Positions 8,504-17,336 are shown, numbered from the stretch's first letter. The stretch is DNA of 64,000 nt from Microbacterium salitolerans (GCF_019720895.1 NZ_JAHKSH010000001.1:248001-312000); one strand, 5' to 3'. Program-made: numbers and translations. Notes: generated from the letters alone by a model not told the origin.

Positions 8504-10519
8504 CTACGCGCGGCGGGTGCGGGCGACGAGGCCCGCGGCGACCAGTGCGGCGCCGAGGAGCGCGATGCCCCAGGCGGCCTCGCCGCCCGTCGCAGCGAGT
8601 TCGTCGTCCTCCGCGTCGTCGGGGGCCGGTGCGGGCTCGGGCGATGCCGAGGGTTCCTCGCTGGGCTCCTCCGTCGGGGCCTCAGTGGGCCCGGGCGTCG
8701 GCTCCGCCGTCGGGGCGGGCTCCGGCGTCGGGTCCGGGGTGGGCGTCGGCTCAGGGGTGGCGGTCGGCTCGGGGGTCGGCGCGGGCGTGGGCTCCGCGAC
8801 CGGTGCGCCGTCGAGCTCGTAGAGGGTGGTGGATCCCGTCACCTCGTTGCCGACGACGATCATCGGCACGCCCGAGGGCGACGCGTCGGCCGGGATGAAG
8901 TCGAGCCCCTCGGGACCCAGGTCGCCGACCTGGCTGACGAGTGCGGCGAGCTCCTCCGCGCTCGCGCCGCTCTCCTCGAGCGCCTCGTACTCGTCGCCGA
9001 GGTTCGTGTCGAACTCGCGGTTGCTGAGGAACTCGACATACGACGGCGCCGCGGGGTCGGTGATGTCGTACACGACGACGCCCGACAGGCGCTCGAACCC
9101 GATGAACGCGTACGTGCGGCCGTCGACCTCGCCGATGGTGAGATTCTCCGGCTCGACGCCCTTCGCGTCGCTGCGGTTCTCGAGCTCGTTGTTGTCGTGG
9201 CCCGAGTTGAAGACGAGGTCCGTCGACTCGCTGAGGCGCGCCGTCAGCTCCTCGAACTCCGAGCCCGAATCGAACACGCGCTCGCCGCTCGTCGTGTAGA
9301 TGGAGAACGAGCGCGCACCGTAGGCGTAGAGCTCGCTGTAGCAGCCCTGCTGCTCGTCGAAGCCCATCGCCGTCGAGACTTCGAGGCGGCCGAGCGCCGC
9401 GTCGTCCTCGTAGGCGGCGAGGTTCTCGCACAGCGGGCCCTGCGAGGCCGGCGCCTCCTCCGGATCCGCCAGGTCCTTCACGCGCGCCGGCTCGACGTAG
9501 TCGCCCCACTCGCGCGCATCGCCCTCGTTCGCGGTGACGAGGTACGTCTCGCCGCCCACCTCGTACGACTGGATCCCGTCGGGCATCGGCATGCCGTACA
9601 GGCCCGGGTAGGTGGCCAGGTTGATCTCGGGGGCGTCCTCCGGGTCGCGATCCGACGGATCCAGCGCCACCTCGCCCCAGTTCTGGAAGCCGAGGCCCCA
9701 CACGTCGGTGACCTCGGCGGTCGCGAGGTCGACCGTCGCGACGGCGTTCGCCTCCTGCAGGACGGCGTACGCCGTGCCGCCGACGACCGAGATGTACTCG
9801 GGCTCCCAGTTCGTCGACCGGGGGAGCTCCTCGTTCCGGATCGGACCGAACGCGTCGCGCACGCTGTCGTCGAGCTCGACGCCCTCGAACGCGTGGAAGT
9901 CCGCGATCCGCATGTCGTCCTGCGCGGGCGCGGCGACGCCTGCCGGAAGCGCGACGACGCCGATGGATCCCTCCGGGTCGCTCGAGAAGTCGTCGGCGGG
10001 CTCGCCCTCGTTCGCGACGACCGCGTACGCGCCGTCGGGCGAGAATGTGACCATGTCGGGCAGGGATCCCGCCTCGACGGTTCCGAGCACGGCCGGCTCG
10101 TCCGCGTTCGCATCGAAGAACAGCAGGGATCCGGGAGCCGTCTTGTCGTCGGCGTTCTCGAGCGCGACGACGCCGAGGCCGTCGTCGCGCACGGCGACCG
10201 AGTTCGCGACGCCGTCGCCCGCGATCCGGAACAGCTCGGTCATGGCCGTCGGATCGGACATGTCGAGCACCGACACGGATCCTGCGGCCGCGTTCACCGA
10301 GAACAGCCGGTCGCCGTGGGCCTGGACGATCTCGCTCGCGCCCTCGTCGTAGATCCCCGTCTCGAAGGTGCCGGTCACCGTCAGGTCGAACGGGGCGTCG
10401 TCGACGGCGTCGTAGATGGGGTCGATGTCGCCCGGCTGCGCCGCGAATGCGACGGCGGGCGAGAGGACGAGCGCGCAGGCGGCACCCGTCGCAGTGAGAA
10501 AGCGGGGGATTCGGGACAT
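8504..10519 (-). CDS. Secreted choice-of-anchor I family protein, LAATG sortase signal
   Basis: A 671-residue exported surface protein. It has a signal peptide (to about residue 27, ending AFAA), then a beta-propeller-like region with repeated segments (LFSVNAAAGSVSVLDM, PDMVTFSPDGAYAVVANEGEP, EGLDFIPADASPSGVPMIVVGNEVTGS) typical of the choice-of-anchor I domain. A Pro/Glu/Thr-rich spacer of about 65 residues spans the wall, followed by LAATG at 641-645, a hydrophobic helix and an ARTRRA tail. LAxTG is the class E sortase signal of actinobacteria, so the protein should be covalently wall-anchored. Family members often sit near phosphatases. Two GTTCAC direct repeats about 35 bases upstream suggest phosphate control. 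Confidence 0.85.
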   Translation of the reverse strand: MSRIPRFLTATGAACALVLSPAVAFAAQPGDIDPIYDAVDDAPFDLTVTGTFETGIYDEGASEIVQAHGDRLFSVNAAAGSVSVLDMSDPTAMTELFRIAGDGVANSVAVRDDGLGVVALENADDKTAPGSLLFFDANADEPAVLGTVEAGSLPDMVTFSPDGAYAVVANEGEPADDFSSDPEGSIGVVALPAGVAAPAQDDMRIADFHAFEGVELDDSVRDAFGPIRNEELPRSTNWEPEYISVVGGTAYAVLQEANAVATVDLATAEVTDVWGLGFQNWGEVALDPSDRDPEDAPEINLATYPGLYGMPMPDGIQSYEVGGETYLVTANEGDAREWGDYVEPARVKDLADPEEAPASQGPLCENLAAYEDDAALGRLEVSTAMGFDEQQGCYSELYAYGARSFSIYTTSGERVFDSGSEFEELTARLSESTDLVFNSGHDNNELENRSDAKGVEPENLTIGEVDGRTYAFIGFERLSGVVVYDITDPAAPSYVEFLSNREFDTNLGDEYEALEESGASAEELAALVSQVGDLGPEGLDFIPADASPSGVPMIVVGNEVTGSTTLYELDGAPVAEPTPAPTPEPTATPEPTPTPDPTPEPAPTAEPTPGPTEAPTEEPSEEPSASPEPAPAPDDAEDDELAATGGEAAWGIALLGAALVAAGLVARTRRA

Positions 10520-10553
10520 GCCCTCCGGTCTAGGGGGCGGAGGTGGTCTGCGG

Positions 10554-10575
10554 GTGAACTCAGCGTGAACTCGTG
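10554..10575 (-). promoter_or_regulatory. Putative PhoP (PHO) box upstream of the choice-of-anchor I gene
   Basis: Read on the minus strand, two GTTCAC units start 11 bases apart (plus-strand gtgaac at 10554-10559 and 10565-10570), 35 bases before the start codon. The actinobacterial PHO box is a pair of 11-bp direct repeats beginning G(G/T)TCAY. The same arrangement precedes the 5'-nucleotidase gene. Confidence 0.6.
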
Positions 10576-10691
10576 GGGCTGTGCCGTGCGACGGCTCTCT
10601 GTGGACCGCCCTCCTCGGCCGAGTGCGTGCGCAGGGCCGAGAGCACGGCGCTGCGGATCACACTTCACAGGATGACGAAGCACACGGTCGC

Positions 10692-11171
10692 TCACGCCGC
10701 GTCGTCGAGGAGAAGGAACTCGTCGGCGCCGAAGATGCGGGCGACGATGCGGTTTCCGGGGCTCAGGAGGTCCGCGACCTCGGCGCGGGACACGAGGCGC
10801 GGGTTCGTGACGAGGCGGACCTCGCCGTCGACTTCGAGCTCCGCCGATCCCGCAGCGCGGAGATTCTTCAGCCAGTCGGGCGATGACCCGTAGGGCAGCG
10901 TGACGATCCACCCCGAGGGGGTGCGCTGGGCGCCGATGGGCGTGCGGTACGGCGTGCCCGACCGGCGCCCGACGGTGCGGATCACCTGCGCCGTGGATCC
11001 GGGCTGCCCGGCCGTGCGCATGGCCGCGACGTTGAATCGGTCGCGACCGAGGTGCCGCACGAAGGTCACGCCCGGCTCCCACTTGGTGCGCAGGACCACG
11101 ATCAGCGCGAGGACGGGAAGCGCGACGACCACGGTGATCGTGCCCAGTGCGATGAGGATCCCGCGTCGCAT
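10692..11171 (-). CDS. Nitroreductase-family deazaflavin (F420)-dependent oxidoreductase
   Basis: A 159-residue protein of the small split-barrel group typified by mycobacterial Ddn. An N-terminal membrane helix (about 4-27) is followed by the conserved core: VIRTVGRRSGTPYRTPIG, GWIVTLPYGSSPDWLKNLRAAGSAELEVDG, and RIFGADEFLLL at the C terminus. The RSG-x-PYRTP and PDWxxNLRAA segments are the family's hallmark for deazaflavin binding. The natural substrate is unknown. The ATG at 11171 is preceded by aggggcgg. The presence of cofE 2.3 kb away is consistent with the host making F420. Confidence 0.85.
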   Translation of the reverse strand: MRRGILIALGTITVVVALPVLALIVVLRTKWEPGVTFVRHLGRDRFNVAAMRTAGQPGSTAQVIRTVGRRSGTPYRTPIGAQRTPSGWIVTLPYGSSPDWLKNLRAAGSAELEVDGEVRLVTNPRLVSRAEVADLLSPGNRIVARIFGADEFLLLDDAA

Positions 11172-11381
11172 TCCGCCCCTGACGTCGTATGCCGTACGCC
11201 GCAACGTAGCGCGGCGCCGCGCACTGGTCAACGGAGGGGTGGAAGATCCGAACTCCGTGAGGCGCTGACGATGCGCCGGCGCGCTGGCTCTTCTGTCCTG
11301 AATCGGGACAGTTCGGCGAATCGTCCGCGTCTCGGGGCGGATCCGCACCCCTGCGGCCCTCCCGAGGAGGCGAGCGGACAG

Positions 11382-11423
11382 CGCCGAGGCCCCACCCCGT
11401 CGACACGGGAGGGGGCCTCGGCG
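11382..11423 (-). terminator. Terminator hairpin after the 5'-nucleotidase gene
   Basis: 12-bp inverted repeat (cgccgaggcccc / ggggcctcggcg) with an 18-base loop, starting 8 bases past the stop codon of the minus-strand 5'-nucleotidase gene. Confidence 0.65.
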
Positions 11424-11431
11424 GGTGCGGG

Positions 11432-13369
11432 CTATGCCTTCTGGAGGCGACCGCGGAGCAGGAGGCCCGCGGCGATCAGCGCGGCGGCGGCGAGGCCGAG
11501 GCCCCACGGCAGCTCTCCGCCGGTGGCGGCGAGCTCGTCGTCGCCGGGCTCCTCGGTGGGAGCGGGCTCGGGCGAGGGCTCCTCCGTGGGCTCCGGCGTC
11601 GGCTCGGCGGTCGGCTGCTCGGTGGGCTCCGGCGTCGGCTCCTCGGTCGGCTCGGGCGTGGGCTCGGGTGCCGGCGCCTCGTAGACGACCGCACGGCCGA
11701 GGGGTGAGGGATCCACGACATCCTGCGTCGCGAAGAAGTCGACGGTGGCCTCGAGGTCGATGAGGCCCGTGTCGCGGTAGGGGGCGTTGTTGAAGGCCGT
11801 GAAGCCGTCGCCGCCGGACGCGACGAACGAGTTCGTCGTGACGGTGTACGTCTGGTCGAGGACGAGGTCCTCGCCGTTCAGCGTCATCGACATGATGTGC
11901 TCGCCCTGCGCGGCGTCCTCGACGTACTCGTAGGAGAAGCCCTCCGAGATGCCGAGGTGCAGCTTCTCGCGCTCGGCGCCGGGCTGCCACTGCTCCTCGA
12001 GCATCTGCTTGATGTCGGCGCCCGTCAGCTCGCTCGTGGTGAGCGTGTTGGCGAAGGGCTGCACGGCCGCGGCCTCCGCATACGTGACGACGCCGTCGCC
12101 CTCGCCGACATCGCTCGACGCGTAGAGCAGGTCGTCGCGGATGCCGCCGGGGTTCATGATCGCGATGTCGGCGGGCTCGCCGCCGTAGTTGGCGTACTCG
12201 GTCGTCGACCACAGGTAGATGTCGGCGATGGTGTTGCCGCCGGTCGACTCGACGCCGCGGTCATCCCCGGGGGTCTCCCCGCCGCGGAGGATGTCGTCGC
12301 TGATCGCGCCGACCGGCTCGTTGCCCTGCACCTCGGCGAAGGCGACGGCGTCGTCGACGACGGCCTGGATGTCCTCGGCGATCGGGAACGCGGGCGCGCC
12401 CTCCTCGTCGGCGAGCGGGACGAGGGATCCGCCGATCGAGAGCAGCTCGCTCGTCGCGGCGTCGACCTGGATGTCGAGCTTCGCGAGTGTGGAGCCGTAG
12501 TCGTTGCCCTGGAGGACGGGGCGACCGTCGATCTCGCACGGGTAGCCCTGGTGCGTGTGACCCGAGAAGATCGCGTCGACGGCGGGCGAGGCCTCGCGCA
12601 CCAGCGCACCGAAGTCGGTCTGCTCGTTCGCGATCTGGTCGCAGGTGGCCGCGTCGTCGCCGCTCGTCGCGGCTCCGGAGTGGCTGAGGACGACGGTGAC
12701 GTCGACCTGGTCGTCGATCGCCCCGGCGACGCGGTTCACGGCCTCGACCTGGTCACCGAAGTCGAGCATCTCGATGCCGGCCGGCGACACGAGCGTCTCG
12801 GTGTCGGCGGTGATCGTGCCGATGAAGCCGATCGTCACCCCGTCGACCTCGCGGATCGCGTACTCCTGCAGGGCAGGATCCGTCGTGCCCGCGTGGTAGA
12901 CGTTCGCGCCGAGCGCGAGGTCGTTGCCGTAGCCGTCGTACTCGGCGTTGAACTGCTGATAGAACGGGATCACGCGGTCGGTGAGATCCGCGAAGCCCTT
13001 GTCGAACTCGTGGTTCCCGACCACGCTGACGTCGAGGCCGCCGAGGGCGAGCGCCTCCATCGTCGGCTCGTCCTGCTGGATGAAGGACGTGAAGGTCGAG
13101 GCGCCGATGTTGTCGCCCGACGAGACGAACAGCGTGTTCGGGTTCTCCGACTCGAACTGGCGCACCGCGCCGACGAGGCCGGCGGCGCCGGCGAGCCCGC
13201 CATACGCATCGGCCTCGATGCGGCCGTGGAAGTCGTTGATCCCGAGGATCTGGATGTCTTTCGTGTCCTCGGCGGCGGCCGCCGTGGCCGCCTGAGGGAG
13301 GAGCAGCAGCGAGCCGGCGACCGCGAAGGCGGTGCCGGCGCCGAGGCCGCGCTTTAGTGATGAACGCAT
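11432..13369 (-). CDS. Secreted, wall-anchored 5'-nucleotidase/metallophosphoesterase
   Basis: A 645-residue exported enzyme releasing phosphate from nucleotides. It has a signal peptide (1 to about 33), then a calcineurin-like dimetal phosphatase domain with all metal-binding motifs (GINDFHG at 43-49, SSGDN, VVGNHEFDKG, VLSHSG, FSGHTHQGYPC). The 5'-nucleotidase C-terminal domain includes NPGGIRDDL and NSFVASGGDGF. A Pro/Glu/Thr spacer leads to LAATG at 613-617, a hydrophobic helix and a basic tail, so sortase anchoring is expected. The start is chosen at the ATG at 13369 because aaagga lies just upstream and a signal peptide follows directly; the frame extends further but without signal-peptide character. 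A PHO-box-like repeat lies about 100 bases upstream. Confidence 0.93.
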   Translation of the reverse strand: MRSSLKRGLGAGTAFAVAGSLLLLPQAATAAAAEDTKDIQILGINDFHGRIEADAYGGLAGAAGLVGAVRQFESENPNTLFVSSGDNIGASTFTSFIQQDEPTMEALALGGLDVSVVGNHEFDKGFADLTDRVIPFYQQFNAEYDGYGNDLALGANVYHAGTTDPALQEYAIREVDGVTIGFIGTITADTETLVSPAGIEMLDFGDQVEAVNRVAGAIDDQVDVTVVLSHSGAATSGDDAATCDQIANEQTDFGALVREASPAVDAIFSGHTHQGYPCEIDGRPVLQGNDYGSTLAKLDIQVDAATSELLSIGGSLVPLADEEGAPAFPIAEDIQAVVDDAVAFAEVQGNEPVGAISDDILRGGETPGDDRGVESTGGNTIADIYLWSTTEYANYGGEPADIAIMNPGGIRDDLLYASSDVGEGDGVVTYAEAAAVQPFANTLTTSELTGADIKQMLEEQWQPGAEREKLHLGISEGFSYEYVEDAAQGEHIMSMTLNGEDLVLDQTYTVTTNSFVASGGDGFTAFNNAPYRDTGLIDLEATVDFFATQDVVDPSPLGRAVVYEAPAPEPTPEPTEEPTPEPTEQPTAEPTPEPTEEPSPEPAPTEEPGDDELAATGGELPWGLGLAAAALIAAGLLLRGRLQKA

Positions 13370-13464
13370 GGAAGTCCTTTGCTGTGTGACTCGGGATCCG
13401 CCTCGCTCGGGTGGCGGGGCATACAGCTCAGTTCTATCGGCAGGAGGTTTCCCGGCACCAGACC

Positions 13465-13486
13465 TGTTCGTGAACGACGCGTGAAC
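13465..13486 (-). promoter_or_regulatory. Putative PhoP (PHO) box upstream of the 5'-nucleotidase gene
   Basis: Minus-strand GTTCAC units begin 11 bases apart (plus-strand gtgaac at 13470-13475 and 13481-13486), the same phasing as the site at 10554-10575. It sits between the end of cofE and the 5'-nucleotidase start, so it probably controls the nucleotidase only. Confidence 0.6.
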
Positions 13487-13496
13487 GCGGCGACGA

Positions 13497-14264
13497 TCAG
13501 CGGGCGGAGCGCCCCGCGTCGTACCCGTCGGCGAATGCTTCGTCGTAGCCCTTGCGGAACATGTCGGTCGGGCCGGTGCGGGGGATCGTGCGAGCACCCG
13601 GCAGATCGAGTGCACCGACGAGATCGCCGCGTCCGCGCACGACGGCGACCGGTCGGCCGGTCGCCTTGCCTTTCACGAGCTCGGCGGCGCTGCACAGCTC
13701 GTCGGCGACGCACGGGAGTGTGACCGAGAGCTCGCGGCCCGCGCTGTCGATGGATCCGCGCAGGTCCTCGAACACGTGCACGCCCGCGGCGCCGATGGCC
13801 TGGTCGACCTGGCCGTCCCGCCAGGCGCGACCGAGCGTGTCGCTGACGAGCACGCCGACGTCGACGCCGAATCGCGCCCGCAGGTCGCCGGCGAGCCGGC
13901 GGGCCGACGCATCCGGATCCTCGGGGAGCAGCAGGACGGTGCCCTCGGGGGTGTTCGACGCGTCGACGCCCGCCGCCGCCGAGACGATGCCGAGGCGGTT
14001 CTCGACGATGCGCGTGGTGCGGCCGGTCGCGGCGTTCGTGCGGCTCGCGACGAGCCGCACCGTCTCGCGGGTGATCGCGTCCTCGCGGTCGTCGGCGTGC
14101 AGGATGCGCCCCTCGGCCTTCGACATGATCTTGCTGGTCACGACGACGATGTCGCCGTCGAGGACGCCCCCGTCGCCGGCAGCGAGCGCGTCGCCGATGA
14201 GCGCAGACAGATCGGCGCCCGACGTGATCTCATCGATCCCGTCGGGCGCCCAGATCCTGATCAC
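13497..14264 (-). CDS. cofE: Coenzyme F420-0:L-glutamate ligase (CofE)
   Basis: A 255-residue GTP-dependent ligase that adds gamma-linked glutamates to F420-0. Family motifs are GDIVVVTSKIMSKAEGR, LVASRTNAATGRTTRIVENRLG, a long acidic loop with DASNTPEGTVLLLPEDPDASAR, and VGVLVSDTLGRAWRDGQVDQAIGAAG. This is the stand-alone archaeal/actinobacterial CofE form, not the longer FbiB with a fused FMN domain. The start is the GTG at 14264, which overlaps the stop of the preceding GNAT gene by four bases, so the two are translationally coupled. It supports an F420 economy together with the Ddn-like gene at 10692-11171. Confidence 0.9.
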   Translation of the reverse strand: MIRIWAPDGIDEITSGADLSALIGDALAAGDGGVLDGDIVVVTSKIMSKAEGRILHADDREDAITRETVRLVASRTNAATGRTTRIVENRLGIVSAAAGVDASNTPEGTVLLLPEDPDASARRLAGDLRARFGVDVGVLVSDTLGRAWRDGQVDQAIGAAGVHVFEDLRGSIDSAGRELSVTLPCVADELCSAAELVKGKATGRPVAVVRGRGDLVGALDLPGARTIPRTGPTDMFRKGYDEAFADGYDAGRSAR

Positions 14265-14767
14265 CGCGAGAAGCGGACTTCGGTGAGCGATTCGCCGAGG
14301 AACACCTCGTCGCGCTTCGCGCCGTCGAACGTGAAGCCGCGCTTCGTGTAGAACTGCTCGCCGCCGGGGTAGTTCTCGGCGATCCAGCCGTACAGGGGCT
14401 CGCCCTCGTCGACGACCGCGTCGAAGAGCTGGCGGCCGATGCCCTTGCGGTGCCACGTGTCGAGCAGGAACACGAAGTACAGCTCGCGCTCGGCGGGGGC
14501 GTCCTCATCGCGGGCGGGACCCGAGGCGGCGAAGCCGACGATCTCGCCGTCGACGAGGGCCGCGGCGTGCCGGTGCTCCGATCCGCGCGAACTGTAGTTG
14601 CTCCAGAGATCGGCCAGGCGCTTGGGCGACACTGCCTCGAGCGCGGCGGAGGAGATCATGCCGTCGTATGTCTCGTGCCAGACCTGAGCGTGAACGCGCC
14701 CCATGGCTTCGGCATCGACGTCGCGGATGGGGCGAACCAGCACGTCGAGCTGCGTATCGGTGGTCAT
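14261..14767 (-). CDS. GNAT-family N-acetyltransferase
   Basis: A 168-residue acetyltransferase starting MTTDTQLDVLVRPIRDVDAEAMGRVHAQVWHETYDGMI, a common N-terminal pattern in actinobacterial GNATs. The acetyl-CoA motif is FVFLLDTWHRKGIGRQLFDAV, and the C-terminal part has YGWIAENYPGGEQFYTKRGF. The substrate is unknown. It is the first gene of a coupled pair with cofE, a pairing that may be incidental. Confidence 0.87.
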   Translation of the reverse strand: MTTDTQLDVLVRPIRDVDAEAMGRVHAQVWHETYDGMISSAALEAVSPKRLADLWSNYSSRGSEHRHAAALVDGEIVGFAASGPARDEDAPAERELYFVFLLDTWHRKGIGRQLFDAVVDEGEPLYGWIAENYPGGEQFYTKRGFTFDGAKRDEVFLGESLTEVRFSR

Positions 14768-14933
14768 GGCGTGAGCCTATGACGCGCGCGCGTGAGACGC
14801 GAAATCCTGTTGACGATGCGCGGAGGATCCCCGTGTCACAATTGCCTCGGCGTGCTCGTGCGAAGGCGTTCAGTTGCTCCGCCGGGCCAAGTAGGACTGC
14901 GTCCGCCACCCGTTTCACGACGAGGAGCGTCAG

Positions 14934-15803
14934 ATGTCCCAGACCGCACAGGCCCCGATCGAGGCCCCCGAGCGCACGCAGCACCTGCGTCGCTACCTGA
15001 TGTGCCGTCCCGAGCACTTCACGGTGTCGTACTCCATCAACCCGTGGATGGAGCCAGCCAATCCCACCGACACCGCGCTCGCGGTGCGTCAGTGGCAGAA
15101 GCTCTACGACACGTACATCGAGCTCGGGCACACCATCGAGCTGATCGACCCGCAGCCGGGTCTCCCCGACATGGTCTACACCGCCAACGGCGGATTCCTC
15201 ATCGACGGCGTCGCCTACCCGCCGAAGTTCCGCTACGAGGAGCGCCAGGGTGAGGAGAGCTGGTTCACCCAGTGGTTCCGCGACCACGGCTACGAGGTGC
15301 GCGGCCCCGAATCCATGAACGAGGGCGAGGGCGACTTCCTTCTCGCCGGAGACGTGGTCCTCGCGGGACGCGGCTTCCGCTCGAGCGACGACAGCCACCG
15401 CGAGCTCGCGCGCATCTTCGACCGCGAGGTGATCTCGCTGACCCTGGTGGATCCCCGGTTCTACCACCTCGACACCGCGCTCAGCGTCCTGGATCCCGTC
15501 GTGGCCCCCGGCGAGACGCCCACGATCGCGTACCTGCCGGGCGCGTTCGATGACGACAGCCGGCGCATCCTCGAGGAGCGCTTCCCGCACGCGATCCGCG
15601 TCTCCGACGCCGACGGATCCGTCTTCGGGCTCAACTCCGCCAGCGACGGCAAGCACGTGTTCATCTCGCCGCGCGCGACCGGGTTCGAGCAGCAGCTGCG
15701 CGAGCGCGGCTACACGCCCGTCCTGATCGACCTGTCCGAGCTGCTGCTCGGCGGCGGCGGCATCAAGTGCTGCACCCTCGAGCTGCGCGGGGCCGAGCGA
15801 TGA
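14934..15803 (+). CDS. Amidinotransferase/DDAH-family arginine-type amidinohydrolase
   Basis: A 289-residue enzyme of the guanidino-group-modifying (pentein) fold. Features are MCRPEHFTV-x-Y-x-INPWM near the N terminus, the substrate-binding PDMVYTANGGFLIDG, NEGEGDFLLAGD, and the active-site end GGGGIKCCTLEL, with tandem C279-C280 of which one is the nucleophile. Family members release citrulline from methylated arginines (DDAH) or act on free arginine; some convert arginine to ornithine. Its stop overlaps the ornithine aminotransferase start (ATGA), which favours a role in turning arginine into ornithine or citrulline for catabolism. That inference rests on context. The ribosome site gaggag lies 6 bases before the ATG. 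Confidence 0.85.
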   Translation: MSQTAQAPIEAPERTQHLRRYLMCRPEHFTVSYSINPWMEPANPTDTALAVRQWQKLYDTYIELGHTIELIDPQPGLPDMVYTANGGFLIDGVAYPPKFRYEERQGEESWFTQWFRDHGYEVRGPESMNEGEGDFLLAGDVVLAGRGFRSSDDSHRELARIFDREVISLTLVDPRFYHLDTALSVLDPVVAPGETPTIAYLPGAFDDDSRRILEERFPHAIRVSDADGSVFGLNSASDGKHVFISPRATGFEQQLRERGYTPVLIDLSELLLGGGGIKCCTLELRGAER

Positions 15804-16981
15804 CCGGCGCCGAGCCGCACGTCGCCCGCAACTACGCGCCGCTCCCCGTCACGATCGCGTCCGCCGACGGCGCATGGGTGACCGACGCCGACGGGCGCCG
15901 CTACCTCGACATGCTCGCGGGATACTCTGCGCTCAACTTCGGGCACCGCAACCCCACGCTCGTGGGAGCGGCCAAGGATCAGCTCGACCGGGCCACGCTC
16001 ACGAGCCGCGCCTTCCGCAGCGACCAGCTCGAGCCGTTCGCCGCGGCGCTCGCCGAGCTCTGCAAGAAGGATCTCGTGCTCCCCATGAACACGGGCGCCG
16101 AGGCGGTCGAGACGGGCATCAAGGTCGCGCGCGCCTGGGGTTACCGCGTCAAGCGGATCCCCGAGAACCGCGCCAAGATCATCGTCGCCGCCGGCAACTT
16201 CCACGGCCGCACGACGACGATCGTGAGCTTCAGCGACGATGCCGACGCCCGCGACGACTTCGGACCGTTCATGCCCGGCTTCGTGACGGTGCCGTTCGGC
16301 GACGCCGACGCGCTCGCCGAGGCCATCGACGACGAGACGGCCGCCGTGATGATCGAGCCCATCCAGGGCGAGGCCGGCGTCGTGATCCCGCCCGAGGGAT
16401 ACCTGAAGCGCGTGCGCGAGATCACCCGCGAGCGCGGCGTGCTGTTCATCGCCGACGAGATCCAGTCGGGCCTCGGCCGCACGGGTGAGACGTTCGCCTG
16501 CGCGCGCGAGGGCGTCGTCCCCGACATGTACCTGCTGGGCAAGGCGCTCGGCGGAGGCATCGTCCCCGTCTCCGCGGTCGTCGCGAACGACGACGTGCTC
16601 GGCGTGATCCACCCGGGCGAGCACGGATCCACATTCGGCGGCAATCCGCTCGCGGCGGCCGTCGGCCACGCCGTCGTCGACATGCTCGCGACGGGGCACT
16701 GGCAGGAGCGGGCCCGCGCCCTGGGCGAGCATCTCGGCGAGAAGCTCGATGCGCTCGTCGGCGAGGGCGTCACGGCGGTGCGCATCGCCGGCCTCTGGGC
16801 GGGCATCGACATCGACCCGTCGGTCGGCACGGGGCGCGAGATCAGCGAGAAGCTCATGGCCCGGGGCGTGCTCGTCAAGGACACGCACGGCCAGACGATC
16901 CGCCTCGCCCCGCCCCTCACCATCCGAGCCACCGAGCTCGACTGGGCGGTCGAGCAGCTGGAGATCGTGCTGAAGAGCTGA
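15800..16981 (+). CDS. rocD: Ornithine--oxo-acid aminotransferase
   Basis: A 393-residue PLP enzyme converting ornithine plus 2-oxoglutarate to glutamate-5-semialdehyde. Class III aminotransferase motifs are DMLAGYSALNFGHRNP, LVLPMNTGAEAVETGIKVAR, the carboxylate-binding FHGRTTTIVSFS, LFIADEIQSGLGRTG, and the PLP lysine K248 in YLLGKALGGGIVPVSA. The HGSTFGGNPLAAAV block is diagnostic of ornithine aminotransferase. It is coupled to the upstream amidinohydrolase, forming an arginine-to-glutamate route. A strong terminator hairpin follows. Confidence 0.95.
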   Translation: MTGAEPHVARNYAPLPVTIASADGAWVTDADGRRYLDMLAGYSALNFGHRNPTLVGAAKDQLDRATLTSRAFRSDQLEPFAAALAELCKKDLVLPMNTGAEAVETGIKVARAWGYRVKRIPENRAKIIVAAGNFHGRTTTIVSFSDDADARDDFGPFMPGFVTVPFGDADALAEAIDDETAAVMIEPIQGEAGVVIPPEGYLKRVREITRERGVLFIADEIQSGLGRTGETFACAREGVVPDMYLLGKALGGGIVPVSAVVANDDVLGVIHPGEHGSTFGGNPLAAAVGHAVVDMLATGHWQERARALGEHLGEKLDALVGEGVTAVRIAGLWAGIDIDPSVGTGREISEKLMARGVLVKDTHGQTIRLAPPLTIRATELDWAVEQLEIVLKS

Positions 16982-16993
16982 CGCTCGCGGTGA

Positions 16994-17051
16994 GATCACG
17001 CGTCTGCGGCGCGGCCTGGGGATCCCCGGGCCGCGCCGCAGGTGCGTGATC
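16994..17051 (+). terminator. Two-part terminator hairpin after rocD
   Basis: Inner 12-bp arms (tgcggcgcggcc / ggccgcgccgca, 17005-17016 and 17029-17040) are nested in outer arms gatcacgc / gcgtgatc (16994-17001 and 17044-17051), 13 bases beyond the rocD stop. Confidence 0.75.
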
Positions 17052-17180
17052 GGGCGGCTTGAGGTCGTCAGCCCTCGGCCTCTCAGCTCCGCGAGTGCTC
17101 AGGTCCGCCGGCCCTCAGCCTCTCAACCCCTCAGCCCCTTGGCGCTTGATCCTTGGCGCCCTTGGTCTTTCGGGCCCTCA

Positions 17181-17241
17181 GACCGTGTCCCACAACACGC
17201 CGTCATCCGCGCCGCGTGAGGGCGTGTTGTGGGACACGGTC
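17181..17241. repeat. Dispersed long hairpin element, copy 1
   Basis: 25-bp inverted arms (17181-17205 and 17217-17241, one mismatch) around an 11-base loop tccgcgccgcg. The arms begin gaccgtgtcccacaacacgc. A near-identical element lies at 35386-35450, where the A-T pair inside the stem is replaced by G-C on both arms. About 120 bases to the left are made of irregular cctcag-like units, also present left of copy 2. It sits in the 424-base gap between rocD and the sugar ABC operon and touches neither gene. Confidence 0.85.
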
Positions 17242-17336
17242 GGTCAGGTGGCGGCGAAGTTGCGTTGCGGCGGCGAGAGCTCCCGAACGGATTCCTCTGA
17301 CGCAGCTGTTCCCCTGACGGCGCTCGCATGCTAATT

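Noticed and set aside
8660-8800. Repetitive DNA in the 3' part of the choice-of-anchor I gene (and similarly 11560-11690), at first sight an array-like repeat
   Set aside because: These are Pro/Glu/Thr codon repeats of the wall-spanning spacers, with no spacer-repeat structure; not CRISPR.
9197-10675. Plus-strand open frame opposite the choice-of-anchor I gene
   Set aside because: Shadow of the minus-strand gene, which has a signal peptide, sorting signal, ribosome site and regulatory repeat.
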